Assembly: GCA_034687125.1 (NCBI GenBank)
Contig: JAQGBZ010000047.1
Span: 62,001-126,000, forward strand
From: Neelides folsomi
Taxonomy: Eukaryota; Arthropoda; Collembola; Neelipleona; Neelidae
Direction: 5' to 3'
Length of the DNA stretch: 64,000 bases
The notes below the pieces were generated by a model that saw nothing but the letters and a program-made list of their open reading frames with translations, searched no databases and was not told where the DNA came from. The translations under genes and the position numbers were made by a program. Position 1 is the stretch's first letter. The number at the start of each line of letters is the position of its first letter. Shown here piece after piece: positions 12,894-25,042 of the stretch.

Positions 12894-15800
12894 ATGCCTA
12901 CCTCTGACCTCGTGAAGGAACGACGCCTTCGGCCTATATATGGTACAAATGATTCATTTTCCCCGTCCGCATTAGTCCTTATCAGTTGCAGAATATTTGT
13001 GGTTGTGTATAGGGTGAAGATTCGTTAAATTTAATTAATCTTATCTTTTCGTTAATCTTAGAATTACTTGATGCTGGCTATAACAAGAAAGTGATTCAAG
13101 AAGTTGACCGGCTCTTGAAAAAGTCGCCTAATTTCACCTGTGCAAAAGTGAGCATAAATATTAGGAACTGTAATAAACGACGTTAAATTTTTTATTTACA
13201 CATTTTATTATCTTGTCCAATCTTCAATGATTTAATTTTATATTCAATGATTTGAAGGTGTTAAAGGGTTTAGCCATTTTGAGACTTGGGAATCGAGCTG
13301 AATGTTTGGCTATCATCAGCCCAATATTTGACGAGGTTCCAACTGAAGATAGCACGATCCAGGCCCTTTCCATTTGCTACAGAGAACTCGAAGAACGTAA
13401 GATTTCGCATCTTTATTAATTTAATATATGAAGGATTACTAAATTGAGTGTTTTTTATTTAGCTGCCAGAGTTTGTCAACTTCTTGAAAATGCTTGCAAG
13501 GTGGACAAAAGCGAAGAGCTCATGTCTTTGTGTTTCATGGCCAATGTCCGAGTAAGTAAATTACGATCTTTATCTTCAATGATCTTTCTCTTTTCAACAT
13601 TGTTGTGTCTAGATTTAATTTGAATCGCTTAATAATAAAATTTTATTAATTATAATGACTTTATTTATAGATTTCCGACTATCAAAAACAGCATCAAATT
13701 GCTCTCAATTTGTATAAACTTTACAATAAGGGTCCTTATTTTTCCTGGGCTATCATGAGCCTATATGCCAAAGCAATCCGAGATCAAAAGAATGACCCAA
13801 ACAAAATCAGTTTACCTTTGGCTGAACGAATGATGGCCAAATTTATCGAAGACAATAATATTGGAAGCGAACAGGACATATTGCTCCACTTTTATATATT
13901 AAGGCATCAGGTGAGTTTTTATATACATTTCGTAATCATTTTTACTATATTCCCCACAATCCTTTCCATTGCATTCGGAAGATGTTAAATTATCCAACTC
14001 AATTGGGAATATTGATAATTTTAGGGAAATTTCGAAAAAGTTCTTGAAATCTTGGATGGTCCCTTGAAACGCAAAGCAGCTTCTGAATTATCTTTTCTCC
14101 ACGAATATCGAACCGAAGGATTGGCAAAGCTCAAAAAGTTCGAAGAACTTGGGAACTATCTTGAAGGAGTCATTTTAAAAAAGTATTTACATAATCTTTA
14201 CACACGTATAAAACTATAAGCTAGCATAAATAGAAACTAATTAGTTGGTTAATTAATCTGATTGAAGATCCCTAACAAGGATAACTACCAGTCTAGCAAA
14301 TGAAGCTAATTAATTAAATGATGTATTTGAAATCCGTATAATTTGAATTTAGTTATTGAGACTTTGCCTTTTTACCAGCATGGACGAGTGGAAATTATAC
14401 CGAGACTACATTGAGAACTCTGAGCACATTGGTCGAAAACGGGTGGGAATGTTTTTAGAAGAACGTCTTGCGCTGATCTTGAAGGAGGAGAAGATTCCTT
14501 GCAAAAGTCTCCTTCTGGCTCATCTCCTCCTCCTTCAAAGCGGAAATGACCAGAAGGGCGACTACATGGCCATTTTCGACCTTTTCCTCACAAACTACTC
14601 AAATAAGCCTTCCTTCTTCATGGACATGTACCCCTTTTTCAATTTGGTCAAAAAAGACGAGACAGAGAAAATACTCAGCAAAATGAAGTCAATGTTGAAA
14701 AATCCGAGTTCATTCGTTGAGGTCCGTTCCAAATTATTAAATTTTAATTCTAACAATTAAATAATTATTCAAAATAATCATTAAAAACATTCGTTTAAGT
14801 AATAACATATGACAATTATAAATTAGTCATTAGTTTAAATTATTTCTTTACTAATTTCTTTGATTTTCAGGTTGATGATGTTCAAAGGGAGATTAATTAC
14901 GTGTACATTATTCGGTTCCTCCTGAGCGGGTCAATCTTAGATTCTCTCAACATCTTGGACCACGTGTTTCTTTACGTGGAGAAATATTTGGATGCTCGGG
15001 ACCAGCAGGTGGAGAACAATGTGACGTACAGCGGGAAAGAAGGGCTTCCTCAAGATGACTTCCTCTTCATTGGTGCCATGATGTTGCTGGAGACGGTCTG
15101 GAAGTCTTCGTCCTGCATGTGGGAGGATTTGGTGAAGAAGTCAAGTCTTCGGTCAAGCCAAGGGAACGAGAAGCGCAAAGAACGACGTGAGGATTCCAAC
15201 GGTCGGGCCAATGGAAATACAACAGCCGGAAGAAGTGAAACTGAGGAAATTGTGCACAACGGACTTCACTCCCTACATCTCGATTCTCGTGTTGGAAACT
15301 TTTCGATCCCACAAGAGGAAGTTCCGATCTTCTTGGCCCTGGCCATTTTGGAATACGGCCTCCATCGGAGTCCCAACAATCCCCAATTTCGGCTCTTGTT
15401 AGCCAAGACTTACTTTCGCTGCGGGGCGGCGAATGCGGCCATGACCGTCATTGGGGGTCTTGATCTCAAACATGTGCAGTGGGAGTCGTTGGGTTATTTA
15501 CATCTGTGGAAGATCCGGGCATCGGGGCTTTTGTCCGAGACTGCACGGGCCTTCCTCTACGCCGAGAATTTCTACACGAGTTATCAAAAGGAGGTAAAAG
15601 GCCTTTTGATATTTATTACAATTCACTTGTTGTTTTCTGCCTTGATCAAACTTATCAATCTCTTCTAAAGCTTATTATTATTCATATTTTAATCTCAACT
15701 TCCCACTGATAAACGGATAATGTTTTTGTGCAGAGCATGGAACACGTCTTGACTGCTTACAAATTTGGGTCTTGGGATAAAGTGTTAGAGTTCTTGGATT

Positions 15801-17493
15801 TCCGAGACACGCTCACTAATTCAATTCAATATGGACTGATCAAATTGGAGAGACAACTTTTGGAACTTTTAATCAGGGGGAACAATCAAGCCCAAGCGAT
15901 CCAGGTAATTTTTTACATTTTTCTACTTATTGTTAATGTTTTGAAATTTGACTTTCAAATTGACTCCTTTGTCGGTCTCCCTCCCTCCAGTTCTCCCAAA
16001 ATTTCGTATTCAACCTTGAGAAGAACTACGAGGAGAAATTGGAAGTGTTCAGGGACTGCCGAGATATCTCAGTGCTCATGACTTACTCCCAAACACGGAC
16101 CACCGAGGAGGAGCTGAGCCTTTCGAAGCAGGCGGACATTCATCGGATTTTGATCAGAGGGCTGATTCAATCCATCTTGGCCTCCCTCATCTCCACTTTG
16201 GATCTCCCGCGTGAAGATGAAAAGTTCATTGAAGCCGTGGAATTGGCAAAGAAACACACGGTGCTGCTCAGAGAACATCTCAACACGCCGACACCACAAT
16301 TCGACTTAAACGTAAAGAAATCATGGAAATTCACAATGTTTAAAAAGAATTTTATTTTTATCAGATTGGAGATTAAAAAGAAGGGATAAGATATATATAT
16401 CTAATGTCAGATATATGAATCATTACAATTTTTGTAAAATAATATAGAATATTAGTATTTTTAATTTATTTTGGTATACATTTTCAATTGTAGCCGCCAA
16501 TCGATGGGGTCTGGCCTCCTAGAATTAATGAGTACAAATCCAGTCGTTCCTTGAAACTCCTTATGAACTTCTTCAACTTGACATTGAGCCTCTTGGAAGA
16601 CCCGGAAAAGAATTTGAGTGTTGAAGGTCCAAAGACGATCGAACTCCTTCAGCAAACCATTCAAGACGAAGGAGCTAATTGGGCCAAATTAAAAGAATCC
16701 ATCTTTCAAAGATCGGATCTCTTTGAAGATGTCTTCAACTTTATAGAGGTAAATTTCAAAAAAATAATAAGCATTTATATAAATGAAATTTTCTAAATAT
16801 ATTTTTTTTCAATTAAAGGCTTTTAGCTTTGCTATCATACTCATGGACGTCTGTAAGAGCATGATCAAAAAGAGTGGGGCCATCGGTGGAAAGGGGAAAA
16901 GAAGGCGATATAAAGAAGTAACCAATTTTAAACCGATTATATAATATTATAAGGTTAAGGCCAAGATAGATTTCTTTTTACATTATAAGCCCACTTGGAT
17001 AATATCAGTATTGATATTTGTATTTTACATAAATACAGCGATATTCAAAATCCATTTATGTATAATGTGGAATCTAATTTGTAATGAGTTGATAATTTAT
17101 AAAATAAGTGATATTTGTAAATTGAAAGGTTTATTATTTAATTTGTATTAATTTGGTTCTTAATTTGTATTTTTGAAGCTGTCGAAGGAAACTGATGTGG
17201 GACGGGAGTTTAACAAAGTAGTCATTGCCTTGACGGAGTTTATTTCGACGACGGAGATGACCTTGGAGTCAATTGGGCTTGTGGGCAAAGCCCGCTACCC
17301 GACCAATTGGGTGGGAATGGAGAGCTTCTGGACCAACTTGGTCTCCTACGACCTCATCAATTACATCCTCCCATTCTCCATGAACAGAGTAATGGAGAAC
17401 TTGAACAACAGCTACGGCCGGGCCTTGGCAGAACTCCTTAACCTCTTCAGGCTCAAGACGAACTACTTGGAATCCCTTCTTATTTCTTCCTAA
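12894..17493 (+). CDS. NAA25: NatB auxiliary subunit NAA25 (MDM20)
   Basis: Non-catalytic scaffold of the NatB complex, which acetylates nascent proteins starting Met-Asp/Glu/Asn/Gln at the ribosome; the catalytic partner NAA20 is not in the window. Thirteen exons: 12894-12942, 13062-13147, 13258-13396, 13463-13551, 13671-13910, 14025-14182, 14379-14721, 14871-15593, 15734-15904, 15991-16311, 16494-16748, 16819-16917, 17179-17493; 995 residues against 972 in human, with every phase consistent. The N-terminus RRLRPIYELLDAGYNKKVIQEVDRLLKK closely follows the human protein, as do CAKVLKGLAILRLGN, LPLAERMMAKFIEDN, EYGLHRSPNNPQFRLLLAKTY and the QAYKYG-like TAYKFGSWDKV block. These are TPR-like helical repeats. 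An insertion rich in Lys, Arg, Asn and Thr (15150-15240) is low-complexity and lineage-specific. Exon 7 ends at a weak GTCCGT donor. Confidence 0.95.
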
Positions 17494-19089
17494 AACAACC
17501 AAATTAGTCAAACAAAAGTTCTAAATTTTTCAGCGACAACGAAATACAACTACTATTTACATTTAAATACATTAAACCTCTGGAACGAGAATTTAAAATA
17601 TAATTACAAATGATAATTTTAATATGTAAAAGAATTTTAAAAATTCACTAATTGACATTTCATTTCTAAATTGTTTGTAAATCTAAATTCTTCCTTTTCA
17701 ATATGCGACCATCATTATTTTTCAAAAGTCATTTTCTAAATATTTACAAAACGAAATGCTTTTCATTTTTATCTATTCAAATTCATGTGTGGGGAGGTGA
17801 GTCAAATAAATGGCAGATTTACTATGTATTTTATATGATGCATACCCATATATACATAAACTATGATTATTGCCATATACAATGTATGTAATAATAAATA
17901 ATATGTACACTCTAATGTCTGTATATCCATATCTGTATTTATGCATATCTCTAATAAATCTATGAGTGTAAATAAAAGTTTTACATATTATATGTTAAAA
18001 GGTATAACTAATATTACCCATTAAATATAGGTATGTAAACATAAATATTTGTGTGTCATAAAAGTCATATATGTTAATACATACATATGTGAGAGGACTT
18101 TTGTAATGTGTGAAATATGTTGGGGATGAATAAATAGATCAAATAGCTTTTACATATATATTATAGATATATATTAGGGGTATTCTTTGAACCAACGAAT
18201 TATTAAAAGGATCTTTTAAATCATTTTTATTGTGTGTTAAATTTTGACCTTTTTGAGCTCATGGATTTCAATTAAATTCGGATTTTGAGAATTCCAAGTG
18301 TCATAAAACTATTTAAATTAATTATATAATTACGCTCTTACTATATGAGTTAAATTGTCCTTTAATGAGATACATTGTAATTATTTAAGTAATACTTGGA
18401 TTAGCGGCTTACATGTTCAAACTTATTTTCAAGCCTAATGTTATTTATTACTTAAACAAGTCATTTACATCTGTGCTAGAAGTCATTTTGGAACTTTGTA
18501 AAAATGTATTGATTTGAATCAATTTTGATTGAATGCCAATTCCGATTTCTTGTTTTCCTCATTTACCAATGTTGTGTTAATTTAATGTAAATAAAATAGG
18601 TTTTGAATATTATACTTTTCTTTTTTGGAATTTTTTACCTGAACACTTTACCTGTATAACTTGTAAAAAATGTAGAGGTGTGTATGATCCCATATACACC
18701 TAATGGGCTTTTCCATAATAATTATTTGTAATCTTGTAGTTTGCCCATGGTCCTTTTGACCAATTTACCCAATTTTATTCAATTTAATAAATTTGTTCAA
18801 TTGAGTGAGTGTTTTATTTCACAAATTGTTTGTAAGGGTTATTAAGGAGGAGGCTGAAGGTTCTTTGGAGTCATTTTGGATGAGAGTGAGAGGAATCAGA
18901 GGAGAGAGTGTCGAAGGCTTCAGTATTCATTTCCCTCTCGACGAGACAACAGGGTTTTCCCAAAATGCGGTTTTCCTCCACGGTCCCTTTCCTCACCCGC
19001 CGTGTTGTCCTCAACGAACCCAAACCCTTCCTGTAGATGACTTCCCATGGGTGTGGACTGTGCGTGAAGGTGTAGCGGACTCGGGCAGG
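17494..19089. other. AT-rich spacer between NAA25 and the Methuselah-like gene
   Basis: NAA25 3' UTR followed by AT-rich sequence with many imperfect TATGTATA runs (17820-18180). The last part (18805-19089) is open in the frame of the downstream gene and GC-richer; I read it as 5' UTR because the ATG at 19090 gives a signal-peptide-like start, but earlier in-frame ATGs exist at 18805 and 18880. Confidence 0.55.
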
Positions 19090-22000
19090 ATGAGGAGGGA
19101 AGTGGTCCGATGGTGGTTTTGGTCACTTTGCCTCCTCGCAACGGAGGGTCAGGACTTCACCTATGGAGACTTCCAAACCGTCAATAAATGTTGTGGGATC
19201 TCGGAACGTTACGAAGTGGCCAAAGGCTGCGTCCCGACCCAAACCCTCAACAACACCATGACACTTTTTGAGAATGAAACTGGAAAGTTTTTGGAAACGG
19301 CTGCCAAAAACACGACCGGACAAACCCAGAGGAACTCTTCAGACGAACCCATCATTTTCAGGTTGGCAAATCTTAGTTTTTATAACCCATCCACCAATTT
19401 AAATTAATCAGACGATAATTAATAATTAATTGTTTGGTAATGTTTAAATGAACATTTTATAAAGAGTTATTATTATTATTATTATTTTGACAAGTATTGT
19501 AGTTAATTTAATTTGCCTAAAAGTTGTGCAACCAATTGGGTGTTTCCGTGACAAATGAGTGAGTGGGGGATTGTGAGGTTCTTGGGCTGTCCAAAGTTTG
19601 TTTCAAAATTGTGAGGATTAGAAAGTCTTCTGCGTATCTATCACTTTATATTGTGTATGGGAGGAATAAAATCCTTTGAACCTCTCCAAAATAATAAAAC
19701 TCTTCTGATCGCATGCATAATTAATATCGGAGGAAAAGATGAAAAGGTAAATTATTCCTTTGTACTCAAATTATATGTACAAATTTCAGCCAGTTTGTTT
19801 GTTTTAGTTGTAGTAGAAAGAACGTAAAATGATACATTTACAATTACTCCAAAGACTATCAAAACTATGAATCAAATGAAGCACAAATTAAATCAAACTA
19901 ATCAAACAATGTACCCATTTAATTTACATAGAAATATGAGGAAAAATAGAAATAATGTAATTACCTACATACATTTTATTTCAAACATTCTCACAACCCG
20001 CTTCGGGGGCACATTATCTTTTATGGCTTGATCCTTTAAACTTTAAACTAACTTTTTATAATTACAATATATTATAAGCTATTACACGTGTGTATTAATT
20101 TTATAAAAGTATTTTGAAATATTTTAATAAGTATTTTTCCTTTAATGTAGGTATACCTTGTACTTCATTTTAGAAAAAAATATACCAACTAACTTTAAGT
20201 ATGTATAGTAATATATATGATGTAGTTTGCATATAAAGGAGTTTTAAATATTATATATATATAATAAATATGAGACGTAAGTTTGGAGTGATATGTATAT
20301 ATTGAGTTAAATTATGAGGGAGGGCCAAGTTGCATCAAAGAGATGTTGGGCAAGAGTGAAAAGAGTTCTATTGAGTGTGCAGAGGCTTTGGGCTATGTAG
20401 GCTAACAGCTAACTGCCCCAACTCCAATTCTCGAGTGGTCATTAACAGGCCCTTTAGCTGAATATTAACAGAATCATTAGAAAGAGAATGCCAAGATTAT
20501 GCAAAGACGCCACTTGTCAATCCTTGGCAGATTTAAAATCCTCGTTTAAAACACCCATTGTCCCTCTCTAACTACACTCTCAATGAAGGAGATAAAAGGG
20601 ACCAAATTGATGGAGGAGTTATAAGGAAATTAAATGCCTTTCCTTAAACATTATCATTAAATACGTAAGTTGGTAAAAATTGATCGCAGTTCCTTTTGAA
20701 GGATTTTTAAACGCATAGATATAATATACGACTTACAATTATGAATCATTCAAAATCAAGTTGAATTAATTGAATTAGCCCTTTAACTTACTCAACAAAA
20801 CATGAATGATTTATGGAATATTTTTTTCTTAATCAATCTCAAGGATTTTCATTCATTCAACAAATGGAGATTCACTCGACTTATTTAATCTATTTCAATT
20901 TGTATGTCAATTTTTGTGTGCATTTTGGTCTTATTTTACATAGTTGATATAAATACATGCTTACGTATTATGTAAATATTTATTTTTCTTGTGTATTTAT
21001 ATATATTATGTATGTAGCTTATTATACTTGATTCTAATTGAAGGTATATTTTGTAAATTGTACTTGTACTACGAAGGCATGTAAATACTTATATATGAAA
21101 TATGAATATTAGTAATAAATAATATGTGAATAAATATAAGAAATAGAAATAAGAAATCGCAACATTACATTAAGGTGTTGTTGATAAAAAGGCAAAATGG
21201 TTTTGAGCGTTTGAATACGAATCCAAGGTTGAAATGAAGTCGTGTCAAAATCCCCCGATTCTAGTTAATTCACAATTTAATTCAACAGGGTCAAATGTTA
21301 TATTTTTTATTTAGGATTGTTGTGAGGCAGCCGAAGTGTTCGAACGGGATCATTGAAAAAACGATTCATAAGGAAAACCTCGTGAACGAGAGCTACGACG
21401 ACGCCTCTTCCGTTTATCTCTCGACCAACGGATCGCTGTTTAGGTTCGACGAAGAGGGATTCATCCAAACTCACGACCACGCCGATTTTTGCATTGACCA
21501 GTAAGCATTGAACTAAATGAGTATAAATATATCTTTATGGCAAATAAACCCGCAAAAATAAATAATTGGCGCTATTTATACAAAAAAGTTAAAATAAAAC
21601 TTTAATTGACCATTTGAAAATCCCGAGCAAATGCCGATTAAATATGAAATTGGAGAGTGAGAATGATTTGAATTGTCAGTGTGAACAAAACGACGTATGT
21701 GGCTGTTATTTGCAAGCCGCAATGTGACGCCGAAGTTCCCTGCGTCCGAAAGTGTTGCGGGTTGGAAAGCGTGTTCGATGGGGAAAACTGCGTTGAAGTC
21801 AATCGCCCTTGGAACCCATTTCTTTACTTGACCCCGTCGGATCTGGCAAAGGTGGACCATCATGGGAGTCATTATGTCGTCGGATTTCCAAGATGCAAGG
21901 AATTCTACGCACTTAAATACGTTGAGTCAAAGTAAGAATTTGGGAGAAATTAATAACATTATAAATATTTAATAACATTATAAATATTTAATAAAATAAT

Positions 22001-25000
22001 AAATATTTATATACCATATAAATTAAACTGAATATGTATTTCATATAAATACAAGTATTACAGAAGTATTACATGGATGTACCATAAGTATATTTGTATC
22101 AAATATTTATTTATGTATTATCATTTAATATAACTAAATGTACATATAATTAGTAGCTTTCGTTAAATGTGATAATTGTATAGGTATAGTAGAGATGGTA
22201 TAATACAGGAAATGCATTTTGCATCTTGGGTTGATATTTAAATTATTTAATATATATTTGTTAATTTTTTTGTATCCAATATCCAAATCAGCCCATGAGT
22301 TCAACATTTTTATTGGTAGATAGGAAAGCCAGGAATAGGAATTTTTTTCATGTTTTATATAATCAAGAAGTTTTCCCTTGGGTTGTTTGTTGACTGACCA
22401 GTTCTCGTCTTCTTATTTATTATGACTAACAATTTGGCGAGAACCCTTCCTTTTAATGTAGGTTAAAGAAATTAATAGCCAGGGATGACATTGACCCACT
22501 CCACATTTCCCCCCTCCTCCTCCTTGCATCCAATAAATTATTAATTATGAGTCCCTTCTCATTCCTTACAACCCCCATTACACAACAATGGGCCAAATTG
22601 AACAATGATTATCAAACACGAACCAATTAATAAATCCAATTCCTCCAACTTTGATGGAAAAATGGGAATATTACCAAGTTATTGAGATTTGGCGAGATGA
22701 TGAGGAATGGAGGTGAAGGTGAGGAACCAAAGGTCATGATGTCATGAATGTTTATTAGATTGTTCACGCTCCTGAACGGATCCCTAGTCGCCATCGACCA
22801 AAAAGACAATAACAAGCGGCTGGTGTTTTCAAGGGACATCTTCTGCATTGACGGCCTCGGAGTGAAAAATTCAAACAACGAGAGCGAGTTGGAGGGAACT
22901 TACAGCGGGGAAGAAAAAGACCAAGTGGCTCTCATTTGCTATCCGGAAGATGAGGACGAAGAGGATGTAAAAATACTCATTTAAATATGATTAAACTAAA
23001 TGACTTTAATTTATTGTTAGCGTGTATTAATTCATATCCAGATTGATTCCTTAATTATTTTTAAAAGATGTGGCTTTATCCGCTCTACGCCACGGCAATG
23101 TTCATCTCTTCATTTTTCCTTCTCCTCACCGCCCTCGTCTATTTGATCTTGTGGGAGTTCCAAAACATTCACGGATGGCTCCAATTCTTTTATGTCACGG
23201 CCCTTCTCTGCGCCTTCATCTCCCTTGCGGTCCTTCAACTCCCGGACATGTCGGGGAAGGTACAAGATTGGAATATGGAACTTTGTCAATTCATGGGTGA
23301 GTAAAAAATAAAATTATAATTTTTTTAAATTTTTTAAAATAACTTGTTTCAAGATTACAGTAATTAGAGATTTTATTTATACGTTATTTAATTTGTTGAT
23401 TAATTCCCCAGGTTCACTTATACACTTTTCCTTCCTCTCTGCATTTTTCTGGCTCACGTCAATGAACTTTGATTTATGGTGGACCTTCAGGTGATTTGGC
23501 CTTTTTCCAAAAGCCCGGGTATAATTATTTGTCAAAGGTTAATTTGTTTTTTGTTCAGCGGATGTCAACCGTTGAGGGCTGGGTCGCGGAGCGGGGAAAA
23601 ATTCAGATTTACATTATTTTCACTCTTTTCCCTTGGGATTCCTTTTTTAATTGCTGGGACGGGATTTGCATTGGACACCATTTACAGGTGAGGAGAATTT
23701 TTGACTTTTGGGCCTTTGTTGCAAAAATGAAAGATTTGGGTAACGTTTTGTTCCAGGGATTCGGACTCACAAATTGTTCGTCCAAGGTATGGAGAAAAAA
23801 GATGTTACCTTTACGGGGAAAAAGAACAACTTCCTTATTTTTACATACCTGTCGGCACTCTCCTCATCATCAACGTCGTCTTCTTCCTGAGTACCATCTA
23901 TTCCCTGCGAAAAATTCAAAATGACACCAAGTTTGCGACGCGCCAAAGTTCAAAACAAGATAAAAAGAAGTATTTTTCAAAAATCTTCAACTATAATGAT
24001 TTTCACCCTTTCACATTATCTTTCACATTTTAAGAATCTATTAACTGTAGATTTAATTTGTATAGTAAAATTGTTTTAACGTTTCTTATATAGATAAATT
24101 GATTAGTTCTATTTGGTTGGAATTTAGTTAACAAAACTTTATGATTTTAATAATTGAGCTGATTAATTTGCTTAGGTTCATCCTGTTCATGAAGCTGTTT
24201 GTGGTAATGGGGGTTTTGTGGATCTTTGAAGTCATTTCTTGGTTCGTAATCAATTTTTATCCCGGCGAGGAGAAATTCATCAAGCGACTGTTCATCGTCA
24301 CGGATCTCATCAATGCACTGCAAGGATTAGCCATCTTTGTCATTTTCATCTGCAAGCCCAACACCTGCAAACAACTTGAAGGGCAATTTAAAAAATTCAC
24401 TTTGTTCCTTGAGGAAAAAAGAGGTAAGACCTTTTTCATTATTTTAGTTATCTCAAGGGGCATCTACAAGGCGGATCTCTCAATCCATGTTTAATTCAAT
24501 TCACTATCAGATTCTTCATTTAATCTCCTTGTAAATATTATCTTCTTATCAATCAAAAGGAAACTCCTGTCTTAAAAAACCTCAAATCACCCCCTTTGAA
24601 AAATCTCGTATCTCCCATTCCAAAGACGAATCTCCCGTTAAAAAATCCAATAAAAGTTTTTCTCATTTTCCCTCAAGTTGGTCCCATTAAAAGAATGTTT
24701 GTCTCTTTAATTGGTCTTGTTGGTTGTGCAGAGAGTTATAACGGTGGAGGCGTGTCGTTGGGTGGACGAAGCTGCGGTTGCTTCCTCGTCCTTTTCTGCA
24801 CCCTCGTCCTTCCCGTCTGCCATTTGCTCCGGCAGTTGTTCAGCTTCTGCGGTCGACCCACCCGTTCCTTGGCCGGGCGACGGAAGAGCCAGAACCACAC
24901 GACGACCTCGACCTTTGACAAGTCCGTGACTCGAAAAGCCAGCGACTGCTCCGTTTCAACAACTTTCTCCGTCGTCGACCCCGGCGCCTACGAACTCGAT

Positions 25001-25042
25001 CAAACCCTCGGTTCTTTCAATCGCATTCAAAAAAATTCCTAA
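19090..25042 (+). CDS. Methuselah-like G-protein-coupled receptor
   Basis: Secretin-family GPCR of the arthropod Methuselah group, in the plasma membrane; ligand unknown. Ten exons: 19090-19361, 21315-21500, 21680-21931, 22759-22966, 23068-23296, 23412-23490, 23559-23687, 23757-23969, 24176-24423, 24732-25042; about 708 residues. A signal-like start is followed by a Cys-rich ectodomain to residue 306. It has the paired cysteines VNKCCG and VRKCCGLESVF, a CKPQC..VPC pattern, several N-glycosylation sites and a pre-membrane CYPEDE, all as in Mth ectodomains. Seven hydrophobic segments follow: MWLYPLYATAMF, GWLQFFYVTALL, LIHFSFLSAFFWL..NFDLWWTF, FTLFSLFSLGIPF, YFYIPVGTLLIINVVFF, FILFMKLFVVMGVLWIFEV and LINALQGLAIFVIF. 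The YxPxxxxxxxN motif of TM5 is typical of the family. The last exon unusually encodes an eighth hydrophobic stretch before a Ser/Thr-rich tail, so its 5' junction is the least certain. Confidence 0.9.
21951..22012. repeat. Short AT-rich tandem repeat, period 19
   Basis: TAATAACATTATAAATATT occurs twice in tandem from 21951, followed by a third degraded copy. It lies in the third intron of the Methuselah-like gene. Confidence 0.7.

Noticed and set aside
18805-19089. N-terminal extension of the Methuselah-like receptor from ATG 18805
   Set aside because: Open in frame, but it would bury the signal peptide that begins at 19090; treated as 5' UTR.
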